Assembly: GCA_030704615.1 (NCBI GenBank)
Contig: CM060732.1
Coordinates: 80,499,171 to 80,563,170, forward strand
DNA from: Takakia lepidozioides
Lineage: Eukaryota > Streptophyta > Takakiopsida > Takakiales > Takakiaceae
Reading direction: 5' to 3'
DNA length: 64,000 nucleotides
In this document: positions 53,130 through 64,000 of the stretch, piece by piece
Numbering within the stretch: position 1 is the first letter of the stretch
How the letters are laid out: each line of letters opens with the position of its first letter
The notes under the pieces: model-generated
Seen by the model: only the letters and a program-made list of their open reading frames with translations
Database searches by the model: none
What the model was told of the DNA's origin: nothing
Program-made: the position numbers and the translations under genes

Positions 53130-55129
53130 ATCCATTTTCTGTAATTTTACAGCATAAAATCTACTATGTTATTATCAGATTTCTTCTGATTGACAATGAC
53201 ACAAGGTTGATTTTATGAACTTAAAGTTTGATTTTTCAGTTAGATGTGTTCTAGATTTGTTGATTTTCACTCATGACAATTATAGAGCATGCTTATGTCT
53301 TCATAATGTTGTAGTTTCCTTGAATGGTACCGATCGGATATCTATCATGAATCTAGTTTTTTTTCAAATTGATACACATTGTATTTGATGTCATGTCTGT
53401 GAGTTTTCTTTCTTCCTTTCCTTCTGAGTATGAAAGCTTGGCAACAACTTTCCGGTCTGGAGAAGTAGCATGTGCTGTATTGAAGCACATCACAATTACT
53501 CACAGTGGTGATGTACGATTACTGACATCTTCATCAACTATTATCACACATGTTCTTGATTCAGTTGTACAACATCGCATTCAAGCAGTTTTCAACACTC
53601 TTACGTCACAAGAAGGAGCATAAGCCGCTGCAGCACGACAAGTAAGCTTTAAACTACTTTTTGTGACATCATTTTTTTTTAGTTCGAACTATTTCAACAT
53701 TGTAAGTGTATTATCACATTTGGATTTAATTTTGTGCATACAGGTGATGGGGGTTTTGTTGTCTCATATCCAGCGTAGTCCCATTTCAAGCGTGTTGTTT
53801 AAATTGCCATTACATTGACATTGTTTTGCAACAAGGGGGACAATATTTCTGCAATACATGTTAGGCCATACATCCATGTGCTTTAGAAGGTTGTATTATT
53901 GGGCGCATATCCACTGCAGCTTCTAGGATTGATTGTCAAGTTAAGGGAGAGTGGTTGCACATGATTGTAAGACTCGATGAAGCTGATCTCTTGACAACAC
54001 GTCGAGAGAATCATGTGAGTCTCGTTGGTCGGCTGTCCAAAATTCGATTGAAAGGCACATTTGCACTTAGTTCTGTCTCTGAAATTGTAGATTTACGATG
54101 CAGCTTAGATAGTTTGATTCAAGTTAGTTTGCGTCTATTTTAGTGGCCGCCATTGAACGCAAAATGTTGACCACAAAACTAACTTTGACAATGTTGGTGG
54201 TTCACCATTCCATTTCAAAATATTTCAGCTGTTTTACTCTTGATTTCAATGCCGGTTGCAAATGAAGAACTATTAATGAATATTATATATTAATTTTGTT
54301 GTTGAATTGCTGTTATTTTCTTGAAGTTGTTAAATATCATTGAAAAAACAATGTCTGGTAATATCCACATTTTGTCAGCTTTTGAAATTTATCTTTAGTT
54401 TGTTTCAGATCTTAGATCCCTTTAGGTCCCTTTAGATCCATCAATTTATATACTGTTCTTATCTTATTGGATTTCTTAAATATCATTGGAAAAACACTGT
54501 AATTAATCAATAAGTTAATGCCATAAGTAAAGTACACATATTTATCAATCGTCAATTCTTCTTAAATTTATTATATACATATTTTAAAATGAGTATAGGT
54601 GATTTTCTATTTTAGATATTTAATTATTAAATAAGTTTCCCTATGTGATAATGACCACATTTTTCCAACATTTCAAAGGCTTTAGTATTTTTCAGATCTC
54701 AGATCCATTTAGGTCCCTTTAGATCCATCATTTTATATACAAATCAAGAACTAACTTTTTTAAAACAACTACGTTGCAAATGAAGAACTATTTAAAAAAA
54801 AAAACTATATGTAATTTTTTTCAGATCTTAGATCCCTTCAGATCCCTTTAGATCCATCAATTTTATATATCATTTCACATCTACTAATATTTACGTCACA
54901 AAATCACAATTTTCTTAAATTCATATATTCTTAAGATTTTCATTATTATTTATTATATACCTTTATATAATATAATTTATAATTTATAACTCTGACTCAT
55001 GATGAGCTGTATTTTGATATCTTATTAATAATAATATATATTTTTACCACATATTTTTTATGCAATATCATTTATAGTGTATCAAATCTAACTAAAATTA
55101 ATAAATCATAATAAGAGAAAACTTATAAT
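53130..55129. other. AT-rich stretch with three copies of a GATCC-rich motif
   Basis: Open plus frames at 53369-53623 (FPSEYESLATTFRSGEVACA) and 53955-54143 (RRENHVSLVGRLSKIRLKGT) are unrecognised and may be host or transposon exon remnants. Three copies of TTTCAGATCTTAGATCCCTT...TTTAGATCCATCA...TTTATATA lie near 54405, 54690 and 54822. Otherwise very AT-rich. Confidence 0.4.
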
Positions 55130-57260
55130 CATTTATTACTCAGGTAAATATTTTATACTCAAATAATGGCAAACGATATATTTGATACACTAAATAAATG
55201 GATGCTAATACAAATATTTCATTCGACGAATTTATTGCGTTATTTGACTTAGAAATGGACATATATATAAGAATTTTACGGAGTCGATTGAAAAAACCAA
55301 CAATATTTTTAAAAACAGCATGTAAAAATATTTGTACAAATGCTTTTAGCAATCAGGCGGCAATCTTTGGCAAGTCAATACTGACACACAATTTATACTC
55401 GATCCATATGCTGCAGCCAGTTATTGTAGATCTTATCTAACAAAAGTAGACAAAACTGTTACAAACGAATTTTGGTTTATAATAAATAAATGTGTCAATG
55501 ATCAAGTTGATGCTAATGTAAGAATTCATAAGATGGGTAATGCATTTTTAAATGCTCAACAGATGTCAGCTCAATTAGCAGCATGCATTGTGTTGTCAAT
55601 ACCCCTTTATCATGCATCTCAAACTTTTAGATTCATAAATAAGTCCCCATCACAAGAACGTGCATTTGTATTAAAACCCGATAAAACACTACAAAAACTT
55701 CCACCTAATTCTACTGATACTAAATGTGTATCTCCTATTGATAAATATATTGATCGTCCAAGTCTAATGCAGAATGTAGCTTTGGCAGGGTTTATTGCCG
55801 ACTACAACTTAGAAAACAAAATGACTCGTCGCAAAAAAATCACATATCATTCGATACGTCCACTATAATGAGCACCGTGATCTTGAATTTTTTTATCGAG
55901 AACAATTACTATTATTTCATCCATTTCAAAACACTGAAGAATCACAAAAACATAACCATGCAACTTGGCATGATGCATATCTTGCTCATAAATCATCTAT
56001 ATTACATATTCGGAAGCAATTTATATTTACTTTTGTGGAAGATAACCTAACGGATTGGACAGATTTAGAATCAAAAGCTCATGTATTAGCAAAACATAAT
56101 AACAACGATACATAGATGGACACATTTGCATATGTTGACGATAGTGGTCCAATTCATCCATTCACAAACTTTGCACAAGTTGAACTATATGATATAAATA
56201 TAGAATTCCATTGCAAACTCCAAAACAATGATTCGACAATACCCGAGGCTAATACATATAATACATCAGACAACATTATTCTAAATTGTGAGTTCTATGG
56301 ACAATTACGTAAACTCAATCAAGAACAACGTGCTATTTTTTATGATTGTATGCACAGAAAACATATACCCCATGAAGTACCAATACATTTATTTTTGACA
56401 AGAGGAGTAGGCATTGGGAAGACATTCACTTTATTGCTACTTATCCAAGGTTTACTTAGAATATATAATAGACATCCGAAAACTGATCCATTGAAACGAA
56501 AATCAATTTTAATGGCATATACAGGAAAAGCCACATTCAATATAGATACAGCAATACACTCAGGACTTAGTATTCCGCTAAATTGTAAAGAATTACCATC
56601 TCTTGGATCATAACGATTAGATATATTGCAAAATCGTTTGACCAACTTCAACTCATGGTTTTGGATGAAGTATCTCTCATTGACAACATAATGCTTACGT
56701 TTGCAGACATGAGATTAAGGTCAATCAAATGCATACACTACCATTTTTTCGGAAACCTAGGTCATAATGATTGGAGATTTTTATCAAGCACCACCCGTGA
56801 GAGATTCTTGGGCTTTTAAGAAAATAAATGAAGGACCAGCTTCATTAGCTCAAAAAATTTGGCATGATTTTATTACATGTTATGAGCTAGACCAAGTTAT
56901 GCGTCAATCAGATACAATATATTGAATCGGTTAAGAACAGCCACACAAATGCAAGATGATATACATGTTATTAACAATCGGTGTTGTCGTCCACCACCTA
57001 ACAATCCTACAATTCCACATTTGTATTATACGAACAAAGAAATGTTACGGCACAATGAAAGAATATTCAAACAAACAATCGGACAAATCTATATATTTCA
57101 AGCTGTTGATAAACATCATGATACATGCCCTTCTAATTTCAAGTTGCTCGATAAATGCCAATGTTTGCATACAACGATTCATGTTAAGAAAGATATGTTA
57201 ATAAAATTGTGCGTAGGAAATTATGCTACACATGATGGACTTGTAAACGGAGCCGATTGA
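55130..57260 (+). pseudogene. Helitron Rep C-terminal part and PIF1-like helicase
   Basis: Plus-strand frames, several shifts. 55140-55440 carries LKKPTIFLKTACKNICTNAF; 55380-55530 in another frame DPYAAASYCRSYLTKVDKTV; 55533-55868 GNAFLNAQQMSAQLAACIVL, all typical of the region after the Rep nickase. 56116-56613 carries the helicase: LNQEQRAIFYDCM, Walker A TRGVGIGKTFT, MAYTGKATFNIDTAIHSGLS. Then in other frames LMVLDEVSLIDNIML (Walker B), IGDFYQAPPVRDSWAF (motif III) and ELDQVMRQSD. 56922-57260 continues LLDKCQ...MLIKLCVGNYATHDGLVNGA, with GLVNG of PIF1 motif V. A broken rolling-circle transposase/helicase. Confidence 0.85.
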
Positions 57261-58239
57261 AATTTTAAACATTTATATGTTTTGTCAAATTCAACTATTT
57301 TAATAGGATCCAATTTAATAATTAAAATAAGGAATTGCTGCACAACGAACAATTTTTTTTTTTTTCTGGATTATATAAATATTTATTTTTTGCACACGAA
57401 TTAGAACACTATATCTACTTCTAATTGTCTCCCAACAATAAATGTGTTAATATTCATCTCAATTAAATTCCTCTCGTATTGAGCTGCACACTTCATCAAA
57501 TAATCCTCATCTTTTCTTTCACACAAAATTCTTCCCATTAAACTCCAACATCTCATCACATTAACATGAAGCTTACAGAGTCTTTCATCAGATCTTTGTC
57601 TCATCAGAGTACTCATATTCTTCTTATCTCTTACTTAAGCTACTGAAAACGACAAACTAGCATCTCATGTGCTAGGGCCTCGGTACTCTCGCTCGAATGA
57701 CCATGAATACATCGATTCAGCTGAACTCATAGTGTCCTACTCTAACTACCAGAAACTACCTAGCACTGATTCAATGGGCTAACATCTATCCTAATAACCC
57801 CATTCCTACCAATTATCATCCCCATTATAATTTGAATTTACTTTCGTTCTAGCATCCTAGATACCCAATTCTATCAAATTATCGAACCCCATAGTGCAAT
57901 TTCACATCCAATTCTTGTTCATTTGCACTCCAATTCTAAATGCTACTCCACAAAGAATTTTCTATTATTCTACATATGAGTAAGGGTATTGTAGAACATA
58001 CCAGTTGGGTATGTCTTGGGACATATACCCCGGTTATACCATGGACCTGGTGAACACTGGACCTACCCCCCTACCTACCATACCAGTCTAGGTATGAATT
58101 ACTTTGATGCTCCGCTTGAGACGGGTATTGAGGATTGATGAACCCAAGCTAGCATGGGTATGTGTAATGATACAATAGGGGTAGAAGGTATGGTGTACAA
58201 TCAACATACAAGGTACAATATGTAGGATTTCTTGTATGT
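57261..58239. other. Unassigned stretch after the helicase
   Basis: A 71-residue minus ORF (57616-57401) has no recognised domain. 57985-58220 is rich in GGTATG/CATACC motifs, also found at 59080-59290, suggesting a shared repeat. No Helitron CTRR terminus could be fixed. Confidence 0.35.
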
Positions 58240-58640
58240 GAGGGGTTTTCTTCCATGAATTTATTGAGTAGTAATATATCCAATCATTGTTCTAGAGAAA
58301 GCCTCACGAATTTTCAGCGACCAAAAGTACTTGAAATTCCATATCTCCCACACCGCAAGTCCAAAAGTTATGAGACCAAGTTGGTGCACCCCTTCTCATC
58401 GAGGGCTTTCCAACGGTACCAAAATTGTGGCCTCTATGTAAGCCCAAGTGCAACCTCCAGTGTCCTTCCAACACTTGATTTTGTAATTTAGTTGAATTTT
58501 CAGCGACCAAAATTGTTTATAATTCCATAAGTCTCGGGCCAATCATTGTTGCAGAAAAGCCCACTTGTTATTTTCACGAATTTCTGGCAACCAAAAGTAC
58601 TTCAAATTTCATATCTCCCACATTGTAGGTCCAAAAATCA
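58240..58640. repeat. Repeat arm, inverted relative to 59745-59935
   Basis: TTCCATGAATTTATTGAGTA, TTTCAGCGACCAAAAGTACTTG, CATATCTCCCACACCGCAAG and TCGAGGGCTTTCCAACG reappear in reverse complement at 59745-59935. Within this arm the block is itself repeated (AGCGACCAAAA near 58315 and 58500, GGCAACCAAAAGTACTTC near 58587). Confidence 0.7.
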
Positions 58641-58689
58641 TGAGACCAAACAAAACAAAACAAACAAGCAGCTCGTCGCGTAACGGCCC

Positions 58690-59077
58690 CTCCTTATGGT
58701 GACTACCTATTAGAAACTTTTGATGATATATATTGGTAGCAAGGAATGTAATTAGGTAATTTAAAAGCAATAAATACAGGTTTATGGTCCGTCCAATATG
58801 CTTCTGTAATGCCAAATATGCAGTGTTGGTGAGGTGCATTTGTCCAAACATGGTCTAGTTGAGATCCATAGATAGTAGTACTAATTGAGAATTGGAGTTG
58901 CATGCATGTGAAAATAAGACATGAATTTGTGTAATTGATTTGTTGTTACGGTATTATTTTGTAAAAGATCTACACTAAAATCTCCTATTATTATGGTTGG
59001 ACAGGTATGTGGAATATTATCAATGAGCTTTTGGAGAGAAGACAAGAAAATAATTAATTGTAGTGTTGGAGGTTTAT
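58690..59077 (-). pseudogene. Apurinic-like endonuclease (EEP) fragment of a Helentron/retroelement
   Basis: From 59077 down: YKPPTLQLIIFLSSLQKLID, TCPTIIIGDFSVDLLQNN, a one-base shift near 58890, then TTIYGSQLDHVWTNAPHQHC and ITEAYWTDHKPVFIAFKL. GDFxxD and DHxP are the signature of the endonuclease/exonuclease/phosphatase fold. The TEAYWTDHKP form is what I associate with the endonuclease attached to Helentron (Helitron2) helicases. It lies 1.4 kb from the helicase but on the other strand. A LINE origin cannot be excluded. Confidence 0.65.
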
Positions 59078-59744
59078 AGCAGTGTTGTATTGGTATGTCC
59101 ATTTTGACATACCATACTGGTACTAGTAGGTCCAACTGGTAGGGCCCGGGGTAGATTAGGACTGGCCAGGGTAGGTTATAGGATGGGTATGGGTATTTCC
59201 AATTTTGAGATACCCTGGTCTCAGGCATGGGTATGGCAAAAACTCAAATGACATATGGGGGGAGCATGTGCAATGGTATGGTATACCCTAACAGTCATCA
59301 TATTGTATTCAAAGCTGAAATTAAAACCAGATTGAGGGCAACATACAAAAGGTAAGAAAAAATTGCAATCACACATGCCCATGCAAACTAATTTGTTTTG
59401 CTCATAAATTAGTGAAGGTCTTTGTATTGTATGGCTGGATTGTAACCAATGGGAGAAAAGCTCGATGCCATGACAAAAACGTCGTTTCTTTCATATTCAT
59501 CTAATATTGTTCTCCTTCATCTACAAAGAAGCATGCCTCCTAGTAGACGTCGTGGCGGTGGCCTCAACATAGGAGACGCACTTGGATACATAGGGGATTG
59601 CACTTGGACTTAGATGACACTGGACACTTGGGCCAACGGCACATGCTACCCTAGTCATTATATGAAGCAAGGTAGTAATTTGTTTGTTTGTTTGTTTGTT
59701 TTGTTTTGTTTTGTTACAGCGTTGAGATCTCCCAAACCGCGGGG

Positions 59745-60110
59745 CCCAGCTGTTGGAAAGCCCTCGATGAGGAGGGATGCACCGAATTGGTTTCGTAATT
59801 TTTGGACCTGCGGTGTGGGCCGGAGATATGGAATTTCAAGTACTTTTGATCGTTGGAAATTCATGAAAATAAGCAAAGTTGGCTTTCCTAGAACAATGAT
59901 TGGATATATTGCTACTCAATAAATTCATGGAAAAAAAATAAATTGGTTTTTTCCATATATGATGAAGAAAGGTAATTTGTTTGTTTTGGTCTGTTTTGGA
60001 GCGTTGAGATCTTCCAAAGCGTGGGCCTAGCCCTGGTGCTTGGTAACGTTGGAAAGCCCTCGATGTGGAGGGGTGCACCAACTTGGTTTCATAATTTCTG
60101 GCCTCAATAT
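59745..60110. repeat. Inverted partner arm and a further copy
   Basis: 59745-59935 is the reverse complement of 58250-58430, and GTTGGAAAGCCCTCGATG recurs at about 60045-60110. Preceded at 59680-59715 by a GTTT/GTTTT simple repeat, as the arm at 58640 is followed by CAAAC/CAAAA repeats. Confidence 0.7.
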
Positions 60111-62407
60111 ATGAAGCGAGGTACAAAATCAAGTGTTTTTTCAATTCTTCACACATGGGCCAACAACACATGCTACCCCTAGTCGTGTGTACTACATACC
60201 AAAGAGGTGAGGGACGAAACCTAGACAATAAACAAGAGAGATAGCTGGGCAAGCCAAACAACCTCCATGAATATTTAACATATTCAATAAGTTCTCCAAA
60301 AGGCCAAAGGCGTACCAACAATTAACATACTATTATTGTAAGTATGTTAATGTTTAGCTAATTATAATATTATTTTGCCATGAAATTAGATTCATGCATA
60401 AAAGATATATTCCACTCATGTGTTATTTAGAATTTTGGGAAAATTAGGTAGACCTTTGCTTGAAGATGATCTGCATTGAGTCACTAGATTCAATGCAATA
60501 CACAAAAAACATCCTAAGCATTATATCATCCATACTTCCTTCCACCAACATCTCAAAGTACAAAAGAAAATCTCCACCTCATGGGTTTGTCCCTCTTGCG
60601 CCCCAAGGTGCTTTGGCACAATCTCATAGCGCGGAGACTTTCTCCGGCGTACGAACTTGTGAATCCTTGATGATATCTCATCGAAGGAACAAAAATGCAT
60701 TTCACCTTCTCCCCAAGGCAATGCAATGGAACCAATGGTTCCATGCTCTTGCTCCAAGTTGCATTCTCTAACCGCCAAGGCCGTTCAAGCTCATGAAGTT
60801 GCTTTAAAGTACATTAGAATAAACATGCAGGTATGTAATATTTAGAGCACAATTGAGTGAGATTCAGATAAGCACCCAAGCTCATATTCCTTAAGGTCCA
60901 AGCTCCGAGGATATATAGGAAACTAGAGTAGGTTGGCCTATGACCATACACTTATACAACATTATCTTTCTATAGGATAATTTTCTAACATATTCCATCC
61001 ATTCAATTCATTGCAAAGGTGGAGAGATGGGTTTATATACGAGTGTAAAAAATCTATATAATTGGACAATATTCAAAATTGTTACTTCAATCTGTCCACA
61101 ACAAATGCTAATGAGGTCTATAGTGCAAGCAACCACCAATAACCCACATAACCTTATTAGTCTTATGTGTTATACAATAGACAAACGTTGGTGCAAGAAA
61201 TCATATGTCCACATGCATTCAGTTCTACGTTCAAAACTTGTTGCAACAATAGTGTCCTGCATGGTCCGAGGATATGCACATGTGTGAATGAGATTTGAGG
61301 ATAAAGAAGGAACCATTTCTTACCATGATGGTTGTTGGCTTATGATGGGCAAAGGATTATAGGCTTCATGAATGAACAGTCTTGAGGCATTTGGCCCCCC
61401 AATTCCATACACTCCACCTTACCATGTGTCTTTTTATCAATCATTTTGTCCTTGATGCATCATTTCAAGATCAGTTGGAGTTCAAATTTAGTTTGAGAGA
61501 GGTGCAAATGGTCATGTCTCATCACATATAATTGCCGAGCACATTTAATTTGTGTCATTTCTCTTTCTACACGTCATCAAGATCTAGATAGTTTATAATT
61601 ATTTCAAACTCTTTGTAGCTTCAGCTTGAGAGGTGAGAGGTCTTAATACATGTCTCAGTCGTCGGAGAAAGAAACTTCGAGATAAGAATGGCTAAACATG
61701 CAGTTTTCTTTTTCTTTTTCTTTTTCTTTTTAAAGGGAAATACCTGCAGTTTCAGCTACGTCGCAGCTCAAATAACAGATACTAGAGAAAGAGACAAACT
61801 TCAAACGATTTCACTCCACAAACAGTAGCCTATGAGATTAGGTATGCAAGACTGGTACTAGCTCTAATGCAAAGCATTAATGACCTAGGTATTTATTTGT
61901 GAGGTTTAATAGGAACGGTAATCAACTTGGCCACTCCAAACCAATGATTTTGTACCACTAGACCAAATTGACTCCTTTGGGCTTCTCCCCAAATTAAGGC
62001 ATTTTCCGTTGCACACTTTAAAATAATAATAATAATAATAATAATAAGAGGGGATAGAAGCCCTCGAATTTTATTAATGAGCGCACTTAACTCTCACTAA
62101 ACTCAAATATGTAATTGTGATGTTGTTGGGCATATCTTTGGTAATCCTTTGAACACAACAGTGACCCCTGGACAGGAATAAGTAAGTAGCGTCGAAGACA
62201 GGACGCGGTCCCCGACCACACAGAGACAGTGACGACAAGGACACCGAGGCCTTAGCAGAAGAAGAAGAAGACGACGACGACGAGAAGTGGGATATATTTC
62301 AAAGGGTTGTGTTAAATCACTGTCACGTTACAAACTTCTTAGATGCCGTTGTACAGGTCACCACAAGAAGGTGATGACCGTCAAGAATGTCTTCATTGGC
62401 CAAAGCA
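60111..62407. other. Unassigned stretch with simple repeats
   Basis: ORFs at 60460-60771 and 61027-61287 lack recognisable domains. Simple repeats: TTTTTC near 61707-61732, AAT near 62018-62047, GAA/GAC near 62258-62283. No tRNA, rRNA or transposon ends recognised. Confidence 0.35.
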
Positions 62408-62408
62408 C

Positions 62409-63399
62409 TGTTACAATAGCAATTGGATCCGTTCTTTTATCTATCCAGCTTAACCATTTAGCGTTCCGGTCTAGAGCAGGCACAAAAGTTGTAAACCACA
62501 CCATGTACAATTGGTGCCAATATTCAGTGAACCACATTCTATTGATGGCCGGTATATATTATGCACGGTCGAACTAGTGCCTAATCGTGCACCATCCAAA
62601 TGGGTCCAACACCATCCACTGAGTTAACACATCACACTTGAAACTTGTAGCTCACTCATCATTTCACGATCATTCTTGAAAAGTATCTAACTCTCTTTCC
62701 TCAGTCCAACTATGCCCAATTTCAGGCGCTTTGTTTATCTTGCTATTCACAGGGAATTCATCAGAATCCCAAGAAAATTGCTTGCTTGAATCAACAACAG
62801 TATGGACCTCATGTAACCAGCCTCTCTTATTCTAGTCACAATTCTTTGACTCAGATCGTAACAGAGATCACTCCAGTACAACGATTGTTCAGCCCCGTTC
62901 TTCACGGAAGTGTATTCACAAGCCTTAAAGCGAACCTTTCTTGTTCCAAACAGTGAGTGGAATCAGATCTAAACTGTCCCTCTTCAAATGAACTCTTGAT
63001 GAAACCTTAGTCACATGATTTACACAATCACTCTATACAAAAGAGAAATCACATTCCCTGCTGCTGCAAGCCCCCAAAGGCTTGTGATGTCTATTCCAAC
63101 ATCAACCTACAACTCTATAAGCACAGCACCAGTTATAGCATCTGGTCCACCCAGCCACCACGTTGTGCTACATAATCAGATTTCCTGCCCATGCAGATCT
63201 GCTCAAGGCGCTTGTACACCATCATCACTACTCCAGCCATCTTGCCCTGTCCACGCCCCATCAAAATTCTCTAGTCCTGGATCATCTTCATGCACGCGAG
63301 CCTGCTCCATTTAACCTGCAACTGTCAGTTCGGCGATATTCTAACAGTCTCTTGTTCCGAACTGGTTGACAGGTCGACCTTCGTTCCTGACACCTAACA
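62409..63399 (-). repeat. Probable 3' LTR of the right-edge gypsy element
   Basis: The 63399 edge is supported by the adjacent polypurine tract. The 62409 edge rests only on the matching terminal bases. A 96-residue ORF at 62287-62577 overlaps the proposed end and is not recognised. Confidence 0.45.
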
Positions 63400-63412
63400 A
63401 ACTCCCCTTCCC

Positions 63413-64000
63413 AAAGACAGGTCATTGTCCTCAATGACAGTAAACGGGGGGTAATTCATTTTAGGTGTAACCTTCAAAAATACCATATCACCAACGGCAA
63501 ACTCACGAAAAGTTATGTGCTTGTCAGCAAAGAACTTGGCCCGTTCCTGCGCAGCCTACATACTACACTTCACCACATCCAGTACATAGTGCATCTCTCT
63601 GATCCTATCATTCATACTATGCACATTTGATGGTGGTGCAACAAGCGAAGCAGGAGCTAAGCAATCTCGTCCATATAAAGCTTCAAATGGGCTCATGCCA
63701 ATGGCATTGTGGAAATGCTTGTTATAAGCAAATTCCACCATGTACAGATATTGTTTCCAAGAGGACTGTCTTTCACCAACAAACATCCTCAACATATCCT
63801 CTATTGTACGATTGGTTCTTTCTGTCTGAGCATCTGTTTCTGGGTGAAAGGCCGTATTCAGCCTCACCTTGGTCCCCAATTTCTTGAATAAGTCAATCCA
63901 AAAATGACTTGTAAACTTTGAGTCCCTGTCACAAATAATCTCCCGAGGCAGACCATGGATCCTATCTCTTTCATGTACAAGGATGCAACATCAGATGCCG
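63413..64000 (-). pseudogene. Gypsy integrase, catalytic core (partial)
   Basis: From the right edge: HGLPREIICDRDSKFTSHFW (second Asp), then the ORF 63879-63556 with GTKVRLNTAFHPETDAQTER TNRTIEDML (catalytic Glu in QTER), YLYMVEFAYNKHFHNAIGMS and PFEALYGRDC, followed by a stop at 63556 and the FREFAVGD-like downstream region near 63490. The core looks less damaged than those of the other gypsy copies. The first Asp lies beyond the window. Confidence 0.85.

Larger units (their letters stand above)
62409..64000 (-). mobile_element. Ty3/gypsy element, 3' part, running off the right edge
   Basis: Minus-strand integrase core (64000-63556), then polypurine tract GGGAAGGGGAGTT (63400-63412 on the complement) and a 3' LTR starting TGTTAGGTG at 63399. 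The LTR's far end is uncertain; TGTTACAATAG at 62409 would give TGTTA...TAACA ends and an LTR of about 990 bp. Different family from the other gypsy elements here. Confidence 0.7.

Overview
The window is repeat-rich nuclear DNA of a land plant. The evidence is PLS-type pentatricopeptide repeat (PPR) sequence with the MYAKCG signature, the PDF motif of plant organellar single-stranded DNA-binding (OSB) proteins, a TIC32-like short-chain dehydrogenase with GT-AG introns, and plant-type Ty3/gypsy, Ty1/copia, CACTA, Mutator-like (MULE), PIF/Harbinger, hAT, LINE and Helitron sequences. The density of PPR fragments and the Helentron-like endonuclease suggest a non-seed plant (lycophyte, fern or bryophyte), but the species cannot be fixed from the sequence. 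Almost every coding sequence is a transposon gene or a broken fragment. The best host-gene candidates are the dehydrogenase at the left edge and an unidentified intron-rich gene at about 46.7-50.7 kb.

Layout. 0-0.9 kb: 5' part of a dehydrogenase gene (minus). 2.0-4.35 kb: two opposed PPR pseudogenes. 4.35-5.87 kb: Helitron Rep N-terminus, cut by a minus-strand chromodomain gypsy element (LTR 5868-6464) that runs to about 8.3 kb. 8.3-9.74 kb: OSB fragment plus a CACTA-type end. 10.5-19.7 kb: a nested stack in which a hAT transposase tail was hit by a gypsy element, whose LTR was then hit by a 6.28-kb CACTA element (11072-17351, 3-bp target duplication) loaded with PPR and OSB pieces. 19.7-22.5 kb: opposite-strand gypsy copy with PBS, gag and protease. 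23.8-26.1 kb: an array of GCGACCGCC/GGCGGTCGC hairpins followed by a CACTA transposase C-terminus. 28.2-29.2 kb: large inverted repeat. 29.4-33.4 kb: copia remnant split by a 2.06-kb MULE with a perfect 9-bp target duplication. 33.6-34.5 kb: TTAA-flanked element. 35.8-36.7 kb: PIF/Harbinger transposase. 37.98-44.10 kb: a complete-looking 6.1-kb MULE with a transposase and a divergent methyltransferase-like gene separated by arrays of GGCGCC-centred palindromes. 44.1-45.1 kb: LINE 3' end. 51.1-53.1 kb: second copy of the 2-kb MULE. 55.1-59.1 kb: Helitron/Helentron helicase and, inverted, endonuclease. 62.4-64 kb: another gypsy element running off the right edge.

Most notable are the large MULE with its methyltransferase-like partner and central palindromes, the gene-carrying CACTA element, and the paired small MULEs with tandem hairpin units. 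All assignments are by eye from motifs; no database search was run.
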